Translations under genes and position numbers: made by a program
NCBI RefSeq assembly: GCF_047219225.1
Contig: NZ_CP178208.1
Span: 930,001 to 994,000, forward strand
DNA: 64,000 bases
DNA from: IMCC45349 sp047219225
GTDB taxonomy: Bacteria; Bacteroidota; Bacteroidia; Flavobacteriales; Flavobacteriaceae
Reading direction: 5' to 3'
Notes under the pieces: generated by a model
The model's input: the letters and a program-made list of their open reading frames with translations, nothing else
What the model was told of the DNA's origin: nothing
Databases searched by the model: none
Shown: one piece after another, positions 24,321 through 32,700 of the stretch
Position numbering within the stretch: position 1 is the first letter of the stretch
Layout: every line of letters starts with the position of its first letter

Positions 24321-26345
24321 TTAATTATGTGCAGGAATACTAATTTTAATTTTTGTACCAATATCTATTTTTGAAAAAACCTCAGCTTTTCCTTTTATAT
24401 CGCTAACTCTTGAGTCAATATTTTTAAGCCCAATTCCTCTCTTTGCTTTATTGATATTAAACCCAGAACCATTATCTTCAATAGTTAATAAAATTACATT
24501 ATTTTTTAATTCAAAACTAATTTTCACAAGACTAGCATTGGCATGTTTATAAATATTTTGCATGCATTCCTGTAACATTCTATAAATATGAATTTTAGTT
24601 TTATTAGGCAATTCTTCCCAATCTATACTATTATCATTCGTAAACTTATAATCGTATTGATAAGCTAAAGATTGAGTATCGATTAGTTTTTTTATAATGT
24701 CTATAAAACCAGTTCCAGAAATAAAATCAGAATTTAAATCATGTGATATCTTCCTAATTTCAGTTTCAATATTTTTTAGCTCATTTATATATTGACTTCT
24801 TGTTTTTACAGCTTCATCTGTTTGCACCATATTAAGACTATCCAAACTAAGTCTTGTACCAAATAACTTCCCTAAAACACCATCATGCAACTCTTCAGAA
24901 ATTCGCTTCTTTTCTTGAGTTCTACCTTCATCAACTTTCTCTTGTTGCGCTAACATTAAATTGTATATCTCTTCATTAGCTTCTTGTTGTTTTTTAGTAA
25001 ACTCTAATTCTTTATTTTTAGATCGTTGACTGATTATTATATATAACAAGAATAATAACACAAGAAGTCCAACTGATGATAATAAAAATATCTGCCTTTC
25101 CTTAGATAATTGTTGGTTTTCTGTTTGAATTCTATCTGTTTCAAATTCAATTCGGGCAAATTTATTTCTAATATTCCTTTCTTTAATAAGTAAACTATCA
25201 CCTAGTCTAATGTGCTCGTTTAAATACTCGATACCTTTAGTTCCTCCATCTAATTTTGCCATTAACTTTAAAGCATCCATTCGTTCAACATTAGATTTAG
25301 TTTTTATAGCTAAATCATATGCTTTTTTAGAGTAATAAAAAGCTGAATCTTGCTTTCCAGTTTTATCATAAATATTAGCTAAATAACCATAAATTCCCAT
25401 TTCATTAATAGTATCATCAAGACTATCAGTAATTTTTAAAGTATTAAACAAAACTGATTTTGAATAGTCAGCCTTATCTGGATCAATTGCAAACTCCATT
25501 CTTGCAACATTGCCAATAGCAATGACATACAAGTCTGGATCTACATTAAGTAATTGTTCATCTTCAACTACTTCTTTATATAATTCTAAGGCCTTTTTTA
25601 AATCACCTTGACGCTCTATTGTTAAGGCTAAGTTATTAATTGAAGACAAATAATAATATCTTGAATTTTCTATTTTTTTTGATATCTCAATGGTTTTATT
25701 AAAATACTCAATAGCCTTTTCTCTATTTTCAAGTCTTTCAGATATTAAACCTACAAGATTGTTTAATGACCAAAGATTATCTAATACTTCTTGATCCTTA
25801 GGTAAGCTCTCTAATAGCTTTATAGCTTGTATAGCATTTTCCTCAGCTCCAATATAATCTTTCTCTACTCTCTGTATTTCAGCCATATTTAATAATACAG
25901 AACTTTCATTCTCTACGTCATTAATGACATGATATACTTTTAATGCATTATAATAGTAATAGTAAGCACTATCTATTTCTAAGTTGTAATCTTTTTCCCA
26001 AGCTAAATTATGAAACGCGTATGCAATTGAAACTGAATCTTTTAATCTTGCAGCTTCTTTTAAGTTTTCTTGATTTATTCGTTTGAAATTTGCGTAATCA
26101 TCTTGATATAAATAAACTCTAGACATTACTCTCTTACTCAATAGAACTGTAGAATCAACACCTGTTTTTTCTGAAAGTTCAATAGCCTTTTTAGCATATA
26201 AAAATCTTTGATTTATTGGAATAGCATTATTTCTTGCCAATGCTCTTAGCTCGAGTATATTCTCAATCTGTTTATCATGATTTTGAGAAAATAATGTGAA
26301 TGTAATTAAACCTATTATTAATAATAATAAATATTTTTTTCTCAA
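24321..26345 (-). CDS. TPR sensor histidine kinase (HisKA_3 type)
   Basis: A 674-residue kinase. A signal-peptide-like start is followed by an extracytoplasmic array of about seven TPR units (30-390), a coiled stretch, one membrane helix at 419-439, a dimerisation helix with the phosphoacceptor His487 in RISEELHDG, and a HATPase domain with MLQECMQNIYKHANA and DNGSGFN. The start is a TTG at 26343-26345; no ATG occurs upstream in frame and the next one would remove the signal sequence. A small exported peptide gene lies 120 bases upstream. Inference: the TPR domain senses a peptide or protein in the periplasm. Confidence 0.87.
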   Translation of the reverse strand: MRKKYLLLLIIGLITFTLFSQNHDKQIENILELRALARNNAIPINQRFLYAKKAIELSEKTGVDSTVLLSKRVMSRVYLYQDDYANFKRINQENLKEAARLKDSVSIAYAFHNLAWEKDYNLEIDSAYYYYYNALKVYHVINDVENESSVLLNMAEIQRVEKDYIGAEENAIQAIKLLESLPKDQEVLDNLWSLNNLVGLISERLENREKAIEYFNKTIEISKKIENSRYYYLSSINNLALTIERQGDLKKALELYKEVVEDEQLLNVDPDLYVIAIGNVARMEFAIDPDKADYSKSVLFNTLKITDSLDDTINEMGIYGYLANIYDKTGKQDSAFYYSKKAYDLAIKTKSNVERMDALKLMAKLDGGTKGIEYLNEHIRLGDSLLIKERNIRNKFARIEFETDRIQTENQQLSKERQIFLLSSVGLLVLLFLLYIIISQRSKNKELEFTKKQQEANEEIYNLMLAQQEKVDEGRTQEKKRISEELHDGVLGKLFGTRLSLDSLNMVQTDEAVKTRSQYINELKNIETEIRKISHDLNSDFISGTGFIDIIKKLIDTQSLAYQYDYKFTNDNSIDWEELPNKTKIHIYRMLQECMQNIYKHANASLVKISFELKNNVILLTIEDNGSGFNINKAKRGIGLKNIDSRVSDIKGKAEVFSKIDIGTKIKISIPAHN

Positions 26346-26411
26346 ACCGAATAAGTTAATTTGCTTATCAAATTTAACTAATTTATCTGAAATTATTAAT
26401 ATAAAAAAAAA

Positions 26412-26443
26412 AGAGCCATTAAGATAGTACTCAAAATGGCTCT
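26412..26443 (-). terminator. Intrinsic terminator after the small exported peptide gene
   Basis: AGAGCCATT (26412-26420) and AATGGCTCT (26435-26443) pair perfectly. On the minus strand a run of ten T residues follows. It separates the small peptide gene from the TPR-kinase gene, so the peptide can be made at a higher level than the kinase. Confidence 0.8.
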
Positions 26444-26465
26444 AACTAATTAATCAAATATTTTA

Positions 26466-26636
26466 TTAACCATTAATAGGCTTATCTTTTTTTGTTTTTG
26501 CTGGCCCTACCATTTGGTGTTCAGTTTTATCAATCTTAAGAATCTCTTCTTTATTTATAGTGTCTTCTGACTTATTAGTACCAGAAATTGTTAAGCAAAA
26601 TACTGCTAAAGCTAATGTGATTTTTAGGGATTTCAT
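26466..26636 (-). CDS. Small exported peptide, about 56 residues, hypothetical
   Basis: The start is placed at ATG 26634-26636, giving a 56-residue product; an upstream in-frame start would spoil the signal peptide. Residues 1-19 (MKSLKITLALAVFCLTISG) look like a Sec signal sequence. The mature part, about 37 residues, is highly charged (TNKSEDTINKEEILKID) and ends KTKKDKPING. It has its own strong terminator and lies directly upstream of the TPR kinase on the same strand. No family is recognised with certainty. A signalling or stress peptide is possible but unproved. Confidence 0.6.
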   Translation of the reverse strand: MKSLKITLALAVFCLTISGTNKSEDTINKEEILKIDKTEHQMVGPAKTKKDKPING

Positions 26637-27021
26637 ATTTATTCGTTTAGAGTTATACATAGTTAAACTGTACACGAATAGTTTTTAGGTTATTGCGAGG
26701 GAGCACAATGGATTAAAATTTAAACACCAAAAGTGTTAAAAAAACATGAGGGAAATCAACTTAAAAAAATAAGTTGAAAGGGATTGGATTAACTAATCTT
26801 AAAAAGTGAAATTAATTTAGGGCTTCTTAAGGAATGTAAAGATACTGCCAGTTAGCTTGAAGAGTCAAAAAATACGATGAAAAGCATTTTTTATCGATAA
26901 AAAGCAAATAAATCCGTTTTTTCTTACAATAAAGAAGTTAAAAAACTTAAAGAACTGATAGTTAAGCATTTAGAAAACACTGAAATATAATTGTTAAATT
27001 AATATGTATTCAAGCAAAATA
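26637..27021. other. 385-bp gap without genes
   Basis: This gap is the upstream region of the small exported peptide and the downstream region of the DUF6268 gene. It holds one perfect 8-bp inverted repeat, TCAACTTA/TAAGTTGA, near 26757-26778 around an A-tract. A TATTCGT/ACGAATA pair flanks 26640-26680 close to the peptide start. No consensus -7 box, open reading frame or known RNA was recognised. Confidence 0.6.
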
Positions 27022-27936
27022 TTATTTAACATACTTTAACCCAAACTTGAAGAAAACACTATTCTTTGGAGTCAAATCTAGTTCACTATCACCATCATTA
27101 TTTAACCAATCTAGCTTATTAGCTAAAGTAACACCTGCATTTAGATTTAATTTTAATTTATTTGCTAATTTAAATTCATATTCAGGTCCTAAGTTTATTC
27201 TAGAATAGCTCAATTTATCTAAATCTAAAGGCAAAGTATTATTATTATCGAAATTATAATTATTACCATTTAAATTTAGTGATATACCTAATCTACTTTT
27301 TTCAAAAAGATAATAATGACCTAAATATGCTGGTAAATATGCAACCGTTAACCATTTATCATTTCTATAAATTAATTGCACTATAGGCAAAACTTGCTTT
27401 TTTCCAAATCTAGTATTATACGAAACTCCAAAACCATACTTAAATCTTTCACTAGATCTTTTTGAAAACAACACAGAAGTCTGAAAAATAAAATCATTAG
27501 AAGAAATAGACTCTTTAAAATCTGATGCTAAAGTTGGTTTTAATCCAATATTGTAATTCCATCCTTTTTCTCCAATTGGATTTATAAAAGAAAAACGATA
27601 AGCAACAGAATAAAAATTTCTATCTATTGATGAAGAATTTGGTAATTCAGAAAAACTAGGCTTCAAATTTGTAAACTCAAGCCCATGAATTAATATCGTT
27701 TTTTTATTTTTAAGTAATTTGGGAAGTGCAAAAGCAAATCTTAACTCTGAAAAACCTACTTTACCATCTTGGTCTCCTTCACTAAACTCAGACTCTCCAT
27801 AATTTGTGTAAGCAAGATTAGCTATAACCAAATCCTCTAAAGCACTATATTCCTTTTTCTCTTGCGCTGTAACAATAAATATATTTAATGTAAGAGCAAC
27901 GACTAATAAAAAACGTAAACTAGCTTTTGAATACAT
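27022..27936 (-). CDS. DUF6268 family outer-membrane beta-barrel protein
   Basis: A 304-residue protein with a signal peptide ending near IVTAQE (residue 25). Alternating strands run through the whole mature part, such as IHGLEFTNLKPSF, FYSVAYRFSFINPIG, FKYGFGVSYNTRFG, LPIVQLIYRNDKWLTVAYLPAYLGHYY and RINLGPEYEFKL. The KWLTVAYLP...LGISLNLNG region is typical of DUF6268. The C-terminus is FFKFGLKYVK. The role of the family is unknown. It ends 385 bases before the exported-peptide gene. Confidence 0.75.
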   Translation of the reverse strand: MYSKASLRFLLVVALTLNIFIVTAQEKKEYSALEDLVIANLAYTNYGESEFSEGDQDGKVGFSELRFAFALPKLLKNKKTILIHGLEFTNLKPSFSELPNSSSIDRNFYSVAYRFSFINPIGEKGWNYNIGLKPTLASDFKESISSNDFIFQTSVLFSKRSSERFKYGFGVSYNTRFGKKQVLPIVQLIYRNDKWLTVAYLPAYLGHYYLFEKSRLGISLNLNGNNYNFDNNNTLPLDLDKLSYSRINLGPEYEFKLANKLKLNLNAGVTLANKLDWLNNDGDSELDLTPKNSVFFKFGLKYVK

Positions 27937-28074
27937 AGAATTTTTAATTTAAAGATTTTATAAAACTTAAGAATAAAATTAATAATTTTTGTGTAGACAA
28001 ATACAAACTAGTCATTTTTAACAAAAACATCCGTAAAACAAAAAAGCATCCCGATTTTTGATTACTCAAAAAAA

Positions 28075-28130
28075 GGAAAGCTTTCCATTGGTTTAACTAC
28101 TTAAACCGCTGATAAGCATTACACTTATCA
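28075..28130. repeat. Three consecutive inverted repeats beside tRNA-Asp
   Basis: Within 56 bases lie GGAAAGCTTTCC (28075-28086, a perfect palindrome), GGTTTAA-CTAC-TTAAACC (28090-28107) and TGATAAG-CATTACA-CTTATCA (28110-28130). Read on the minus strand they form three successive hairpins, the last followed by seven T residues. They lie downstream of tRNA-Asp after its own terminator. This may be a small structured RNA or an interspersed palindromic element. Confidence 0.5.
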
Positions 28131-28159
28131 AACAACACAACTAAATTTTATTGCCAAAA

Positions 28160-28183
28160 AAAGCTTCTCCTAAGAGAAGCTTT
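28160..28183 (-). terminator. Terminator of tRNA-Asp
   Basis: AAAGCTTCTC (28160-28169) and GAGAAGCTTT (28174-28183) pair perfectly around a four-base loop, followed on the minus strand by T residues. It lies about 11 bases beyond the tRNA 3' end. Confidence 0.75.
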
Positions 28184-28194
28184 AGCAATTTTTG

Positions 28195-28268
28195 CGGTCT
28201 GGACGGGACTCGAACCCGCGACCCCCTGCGTGACAGGCAGGTATTCTAACCAACTGAACTACCAAACC
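28195..28268 (-). tRNA. tRNA-Asp (anticodon GTC)
   Basis: The reverse strand folds into a complete 74-nt cloverleaf. The acceptor stem is GGTTTGG/CCAGACC with one G-T pair and discriminator G. The anticodon arm is CCTGC-CTGTCAC-GCAGG with anticodon GTC, and the T arm carries TTCGAGT. CCA is not encoded. It reads aspartate codons GAC and GAT. Confidence 0.96.
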
Positions 28269-28346
28269 GTTGCTTTATTGCGGTTGCAAATATACACCCC
28301 ATTTTTAATATCACAAATGTTTTTGCAATATTTTTTTATTTTTTTT

Positions 28347-29276
28347 CTAAGCAAATTTTTGTCTTTCGACCATATAAGTAGTTAAAACCTTATTAAAGCT
28401 TTCATTTACATTAGCTTGCACATATTTAATTTGATATTGAGAGCATTTTAATTTTATGGCTTCAAAGTAATTTTTTACTGCTTTATTATAATTCTCTTTT
28501 ACATTTTCGGCATAAAGATTAATGTAATCTCCAGTTTCGACATCAATAAAACGTTTTGGTTTATTATCGAAATTAAAATCTAACTCTTTATCTTTATCAA
28601 AAACATGAAATAAGATCACTTCATGTTTATTATATTTTAAATGGCGTAATGCTTCAAAAAGTTTTTCATCTTCAATTCCAGACTGAAACATATCTGTAAA
28701 TAAAAAAATCATGGAGCGTCTATGAATTTTTTCTGCTATATGATGTAAAAATTGATATGTTTTAGTGGTTTTACCTTTTGGTTTAGCCACAACTGTTTTA
28801 TCTAATTGATCCAACAACATTCTATGATGTCTCTCACTTCCTTTTTCTGGAGCGTAATAATCATATTCATTAGAATAAATACTCAAGCCTACAGCATCTC
28901 TTTGCTTTTTTAAAATATGCATCATTGAAGCTGCTGCTAATGCAGAAAATGCTACTTTGTTTAAACTATCTATTGAAAACTCTTTTAGCTCTGGATAATG
29001 CATAGAGCTACTATTATCTATAATGATATGACAACGCAAATTAGTTTCTTCATCATAACGTTTGGTATATAATTTATCTGTCTTAGCAAAAAGCTTCCAA
29101 TCTATATGCCTTGTACTTTCGCCTCTATTATAAATTTTATGCTCAGCAAATTCTGCTGAAAAACCATGAAAAGGACTTTTATGCATTCCAGCTATAAACC
29201 CTTCTACCACCTCTTTAGCGAGGAGCTCTAAGTTTTTAAATCCAGATGCTTTATTTACTTCGTTTTGAACATTCAT
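28347..29276 (-). CDS. DUF58 domain-containing protein (von Willebrand A-like)
   Basis: A 309-residue protein with the DUF58 signature around residues 50-62 (RGESTRHIDWKLFAKTD) and a vWA-like fold following it: HIIIDNSSSM supplies a DxSxS metal-site motif near 90, and FLFTDMFQSG a second site near 180. DUF58 proteins usually work beside MoxR ATPases as chaperone-like or metal-insertion factors in Bacteroidota aerotolerance operons. No MoxR gene is visible here, and the gene stands alone after thioredoxin with a terminator between them. Confidence 0.88.
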   Translation of the reverse strand: MNVQNEVNKASGFKNLELLAKEVVEGFIAGMHKSPFHGFSAEFAEHKIYNRGESTRHIDWKLFAKTDKLYTKRYDEETNLRCHIIIDNSSSMHYPELKEFSIDSLNKVAFSALAAASMMHILKKQRDAVGLSIYSNEYDYYAPEKGSERHHRMLLDQLDKTVVAKPKGKTTKTYQFLHHIAEKIHRRSMIFLFTDMFQSGIEDEKLFEALRHLKYNKHEVILFHVFDKDKELDFNFDNKPKRFIDVETGDYINLYAENVKENYNKAVKNYFEAIKLKCSQYQIKYVQANVNESFNKVLTTYMVERQKFA

Positions 29277-29293
29277 TATATATCTAAACTAAA

Positions 29294-29320
29294 AAAGGTT
29301 TGCCTAATAGACAAACCTTT
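29294..29320. terminator. Terminator between thioredoxin and DUF58 genes
   Basis: AAAGGTTTG (29294-29302) pairs with CAAACCTTT (29312-29320). On the minus strand it is followed by a T-run, so it ends the thioredoxin transcript. Confidence 0.7.
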
Positions 29321-29342
29321 TATCATTTCTTTTAGATTCTAA

Positions 29343-29660
29343 TTATAAAAGTGAATCAATTGCATCTGTATATGCATTTTTAGGAGCAACACCTACTTGT
29401 CTTCCTACAACTTCTCCATTTTGAAACACTAATACAGTTGGTATGTTACGTACTCCATACTTAGCAGCAAATTCTTGGTTTGCATCTACATCTACTTTAC
29501 CAACAACAGCTTTATCAGCATACTCTTCGCTAATTTGATCAATTATTGGTCCAACCATACGACATGGCCCACACCAAGCAGCCCAAAAATCTACCATTAC
29601 TGGCTTATCACTCTTTAATACTGTTTCTTCAAAATTTGCATCTGTTATTTCTAATGCCAT
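29343..29660 (-). CDS. trxA: Thioredoxin
   Basis: A 105-residue classical thioredoxin without a signal peptide. The redox motif WCGPC is at residues 29-33 (Cys30 and Cys33) in VDFWAAWCGPCRM, followed by the cis-proline segment NIPTVLVFQNGE. It reduces disulfides in cytoplasmic proteins. It is flanked by a promoter box on the upstream side and a terminator on the downstream side, so it is a single-gene unit. Confidence 0.96.
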   Translation of the reverse strand: MALEITDANFEETVLKSDKPVMVDFWAAWCGPCRMVGPIIDQISEEYADKAVVGKVDVDANQEFAAKYGVRNIPTVLVFQNGEVVGRQVGVAPKNAYTDAIDSLL

Positions 29661-29697
29661 AATATTTAATTTAATTGTGTTCTCTAATTTATTTACA

Positions 29698-29705
29698 CAA
29701 AATTA
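29698..29705 (-). promoter_or_regulatory. -7 box of trxA
   Basis: On the minus strand TAATTTTG matches TAnnTTTG exactly and lies 38-45 bases upstream of the trxA start. No convincing -33 element is placed at the expected distance. Confidence 0.5.
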
Positions 29706-29783
29706 GTCAAAAATTTTGCCAAAGCTTACAATTGTACTATTTGTTTTGCTTATTGTTTTATTAGTTAGGGTTATACTTTATTT

Positions 29784-32700
29784 TTAATTCAATTTATAAT
29801 ACACATCTTGTTCTGCTAGCTCATTTAATAGCTCCTGAGATATTTTCACTTTTTGCCTTCTACTAGGCATTGTTAGTTTTATTTTTTCTTTATTGTCATA
29901 GACAACAAAATTAAGCGCATGATTACCTTGGTGCATATGCAATAAATCTTTTAAACTCGCTATTGTATCTTCTTTTAAATCTTTAATATTAACTTGAATG
30001 GATAACTTTTTAGCATACGTATCCATAACATCATGTAATAATTGAAAGTTATTAAACTGAATTCTTGGATCTCCTTTTTTTCCCGTATCTCTATTCACCC
30101 AACCTTCTCTAATAAATGCTCTAACATAGACAAAGTTGCTAATCATTAAGAAATGCCTAAACTTTAGATAGTCTTCTCCAAAAATCCTAAACTCATAACT
30201 ATCTAAATAATCTTCAATTGTAAAAGCTGCCCAACCTTTACCTTGCTTACTTACTCTATGTTGTACATCTGTAACTACACCTCCAAAAGTTATCTCTCTA
30301 TTAACATAACTTGCCATATCATTAAATAATGAAACAGTACCATTACAAAATGTTTTCATTTCTATTTTAAAGTCGTCCAATGGATGTCCAGAAATATAAA
30401 TACCTACAACCTCACGCTCTCTAGCCAATTTCTCCATAGTCCCCCATTCTTCACATGGCGGCACTTCTGGTTCTGGAATTTGCACATCACTAGCTTCTCC
30501 AAACAAACTTACTTGAGCAGAATTTTCATTTTCTTGATACTTATTTGCGTATTTAATCGTCTTTTCTAAAAATGTAACACCATCACCTGTATCATGAAAA
30601 TACTGAGCACGATGTGTATTTCCAAATCCATCAAATCCACCAGCGTTAGCTAGATTTTCAAATGCTTTTTTATTAGCTGCCCTTAAATCTATTCTTTTAG
30701 CAAAATCAAAAATAGATTTATACTTACCATCTTTCTTTCTGTTTTCAACTATTGTTTTTACAGCTCCATGACCTACACCTTTTATAGCTCCCATTCCAAA
30801 TCGAACAGCATTATCATCATTTACAGAAAACTTATAATAACTTTCATTTACATCTGGACCAAGTACATTTAATTTCATACGTTTACACTCTTCCATAAAG
30901 AACGTTACCTGCTTAATATCGTTCATGTTATTAGAAAGTACAGCTGCCATATACTCAGCTGGATAATGTGCCTTTAAATAAGCTGTTTGATAGGCTATCC
31001 ACGCATAACAAGTAGAGTGTGATTTATTGAAAGCATAACTCGCAAAAGCTTCCCAATCTTTCCAGATTTTTTCAAGCTTTTTCTTATCCATTCCTTTAGC
31101 AGCAGCTTGTTCGATAAACTTAGGTTTCATTTTATCTAGTACAGCTTTTTGCTTTTTACCCATCGCTTTACGAAGAACATCGGCTTCACCTTTGGTAAAA
31201 TCTGCTAGTTTTTGAGACAATAGCATTACCTGCTCTTGATAAACCGTAATACCATAAGTTTCTTTTAGATATTCTTCTAACTCTGGAAGGTCATATTCAA
31301 TTTCTTCATCACCATGCTTACGCCTAATAAAACTTGGAATATACTCTAATGGCCCAGGACGATACAACGCATTCATTGCTATTAAATCGGCAAAAACCGT
31401 AGGTTTTAAATCACGCATGTGCTTTTGCATACCTGGAGATTCATATTGAAATATCCCAACAGTCTCTCCTCTTTGGAATAAAGCATAGGTTTCTTCGTCA
31501 TCTAAAGGAAAATTTTCTGGATCTAACTCTATACCATGCTTAGCTTTTACAATTTTTACTGTATCCTTAATTAATGTTAGGGTTTTTAATCCTAAGAAAT
31601 CCATTTTTAATAATCCAGCACTTTCTACTACTGAGTTATCAAACTGCGTGACATATAAATCAGAATCTTTTGCAACTGAAACAGGCACAAAATTGGTTAT
31701 ATCATCTGGTGTAATGATAACTCCACAAGCATGAATTCCTGTATTACGAACTGAGCCTTCAAGAATTCTAGCTTGGTTAACTGTTTCAGCCTCTAAATCG
31801 CTTCCTTCAGAAATATTCAATAGCTGATTAATGAGCTCCATTTCTTCGGCTCTAAACTTCGCTTTCAGTTCTTTTTCGTCCTTACCAAATATTTTATTTA
31901 GCTTAGACATATTAGGAATTAGTTTTGCAATTCTATCGGCATCACTTAATGGCAAATCTAATACACGTGCAGTATCTCTAATAGACGATTTAGCTGCCAT
32001 TGTACCATAAGTAATAATTTGGGCTACTTGATTTGCGCCATATTTATCGATTACATAGTCCATCACACGACCACGACCTTCATCATCAAAATCGATATCG
32101 ATATCTGGCATACTTACACGATCTGGATTTAAGAAACGCTCAAAAAGTAAATCGTACTTAATTGGGTCAATATTGGTAATCCACAAACAATATGCTACTA
32201 CAGACCCTGCTGCCGAACCACGACCAGGACCAACAGACACATCCATTTTTCTTGCTTCTCGAATAAAATCTTCTACAATTAAGAAATAACCAGGATATCC
32301 CGTATTTTCAATCGTATCTAATTCAAAATCTAAACGCTCTTTAATTTCTGGTGTAATTTCGCCATAACGTTTTTTTGCACCTTCGTAGGTTAAATGTTTT
32401 AAAAATGCATTTTCACCTCTCTTACCACCATCTTTTTCATCTTCTTCATGGATGAATTCTTCTGGAATATCAAACTTTGGAAGTAATACATCACGTGCTA
32501 ATTCAAAAGGTTCAATTTTATCTATTACTTCTTGGATGTTAATAATAGCCTCGGGAATATCTTGAAAGATATCCTTCATCTCATCGGCTGACTTAAAGTA
32601 ATATTCTTGATTTGGCAAACCATATCTATACCCACGACCACGACCTATTGGTGTTGCTTGTTTTTCACCATCCTTTACACATAATAAAATATCATGTGCA

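Noticed and set aside
28195..28346. Prophage attachment site at tRNA-Asp
   Set aside because: No duplicate of the tRNA 3' end and no integrase gene is visible in the neighbourhood.
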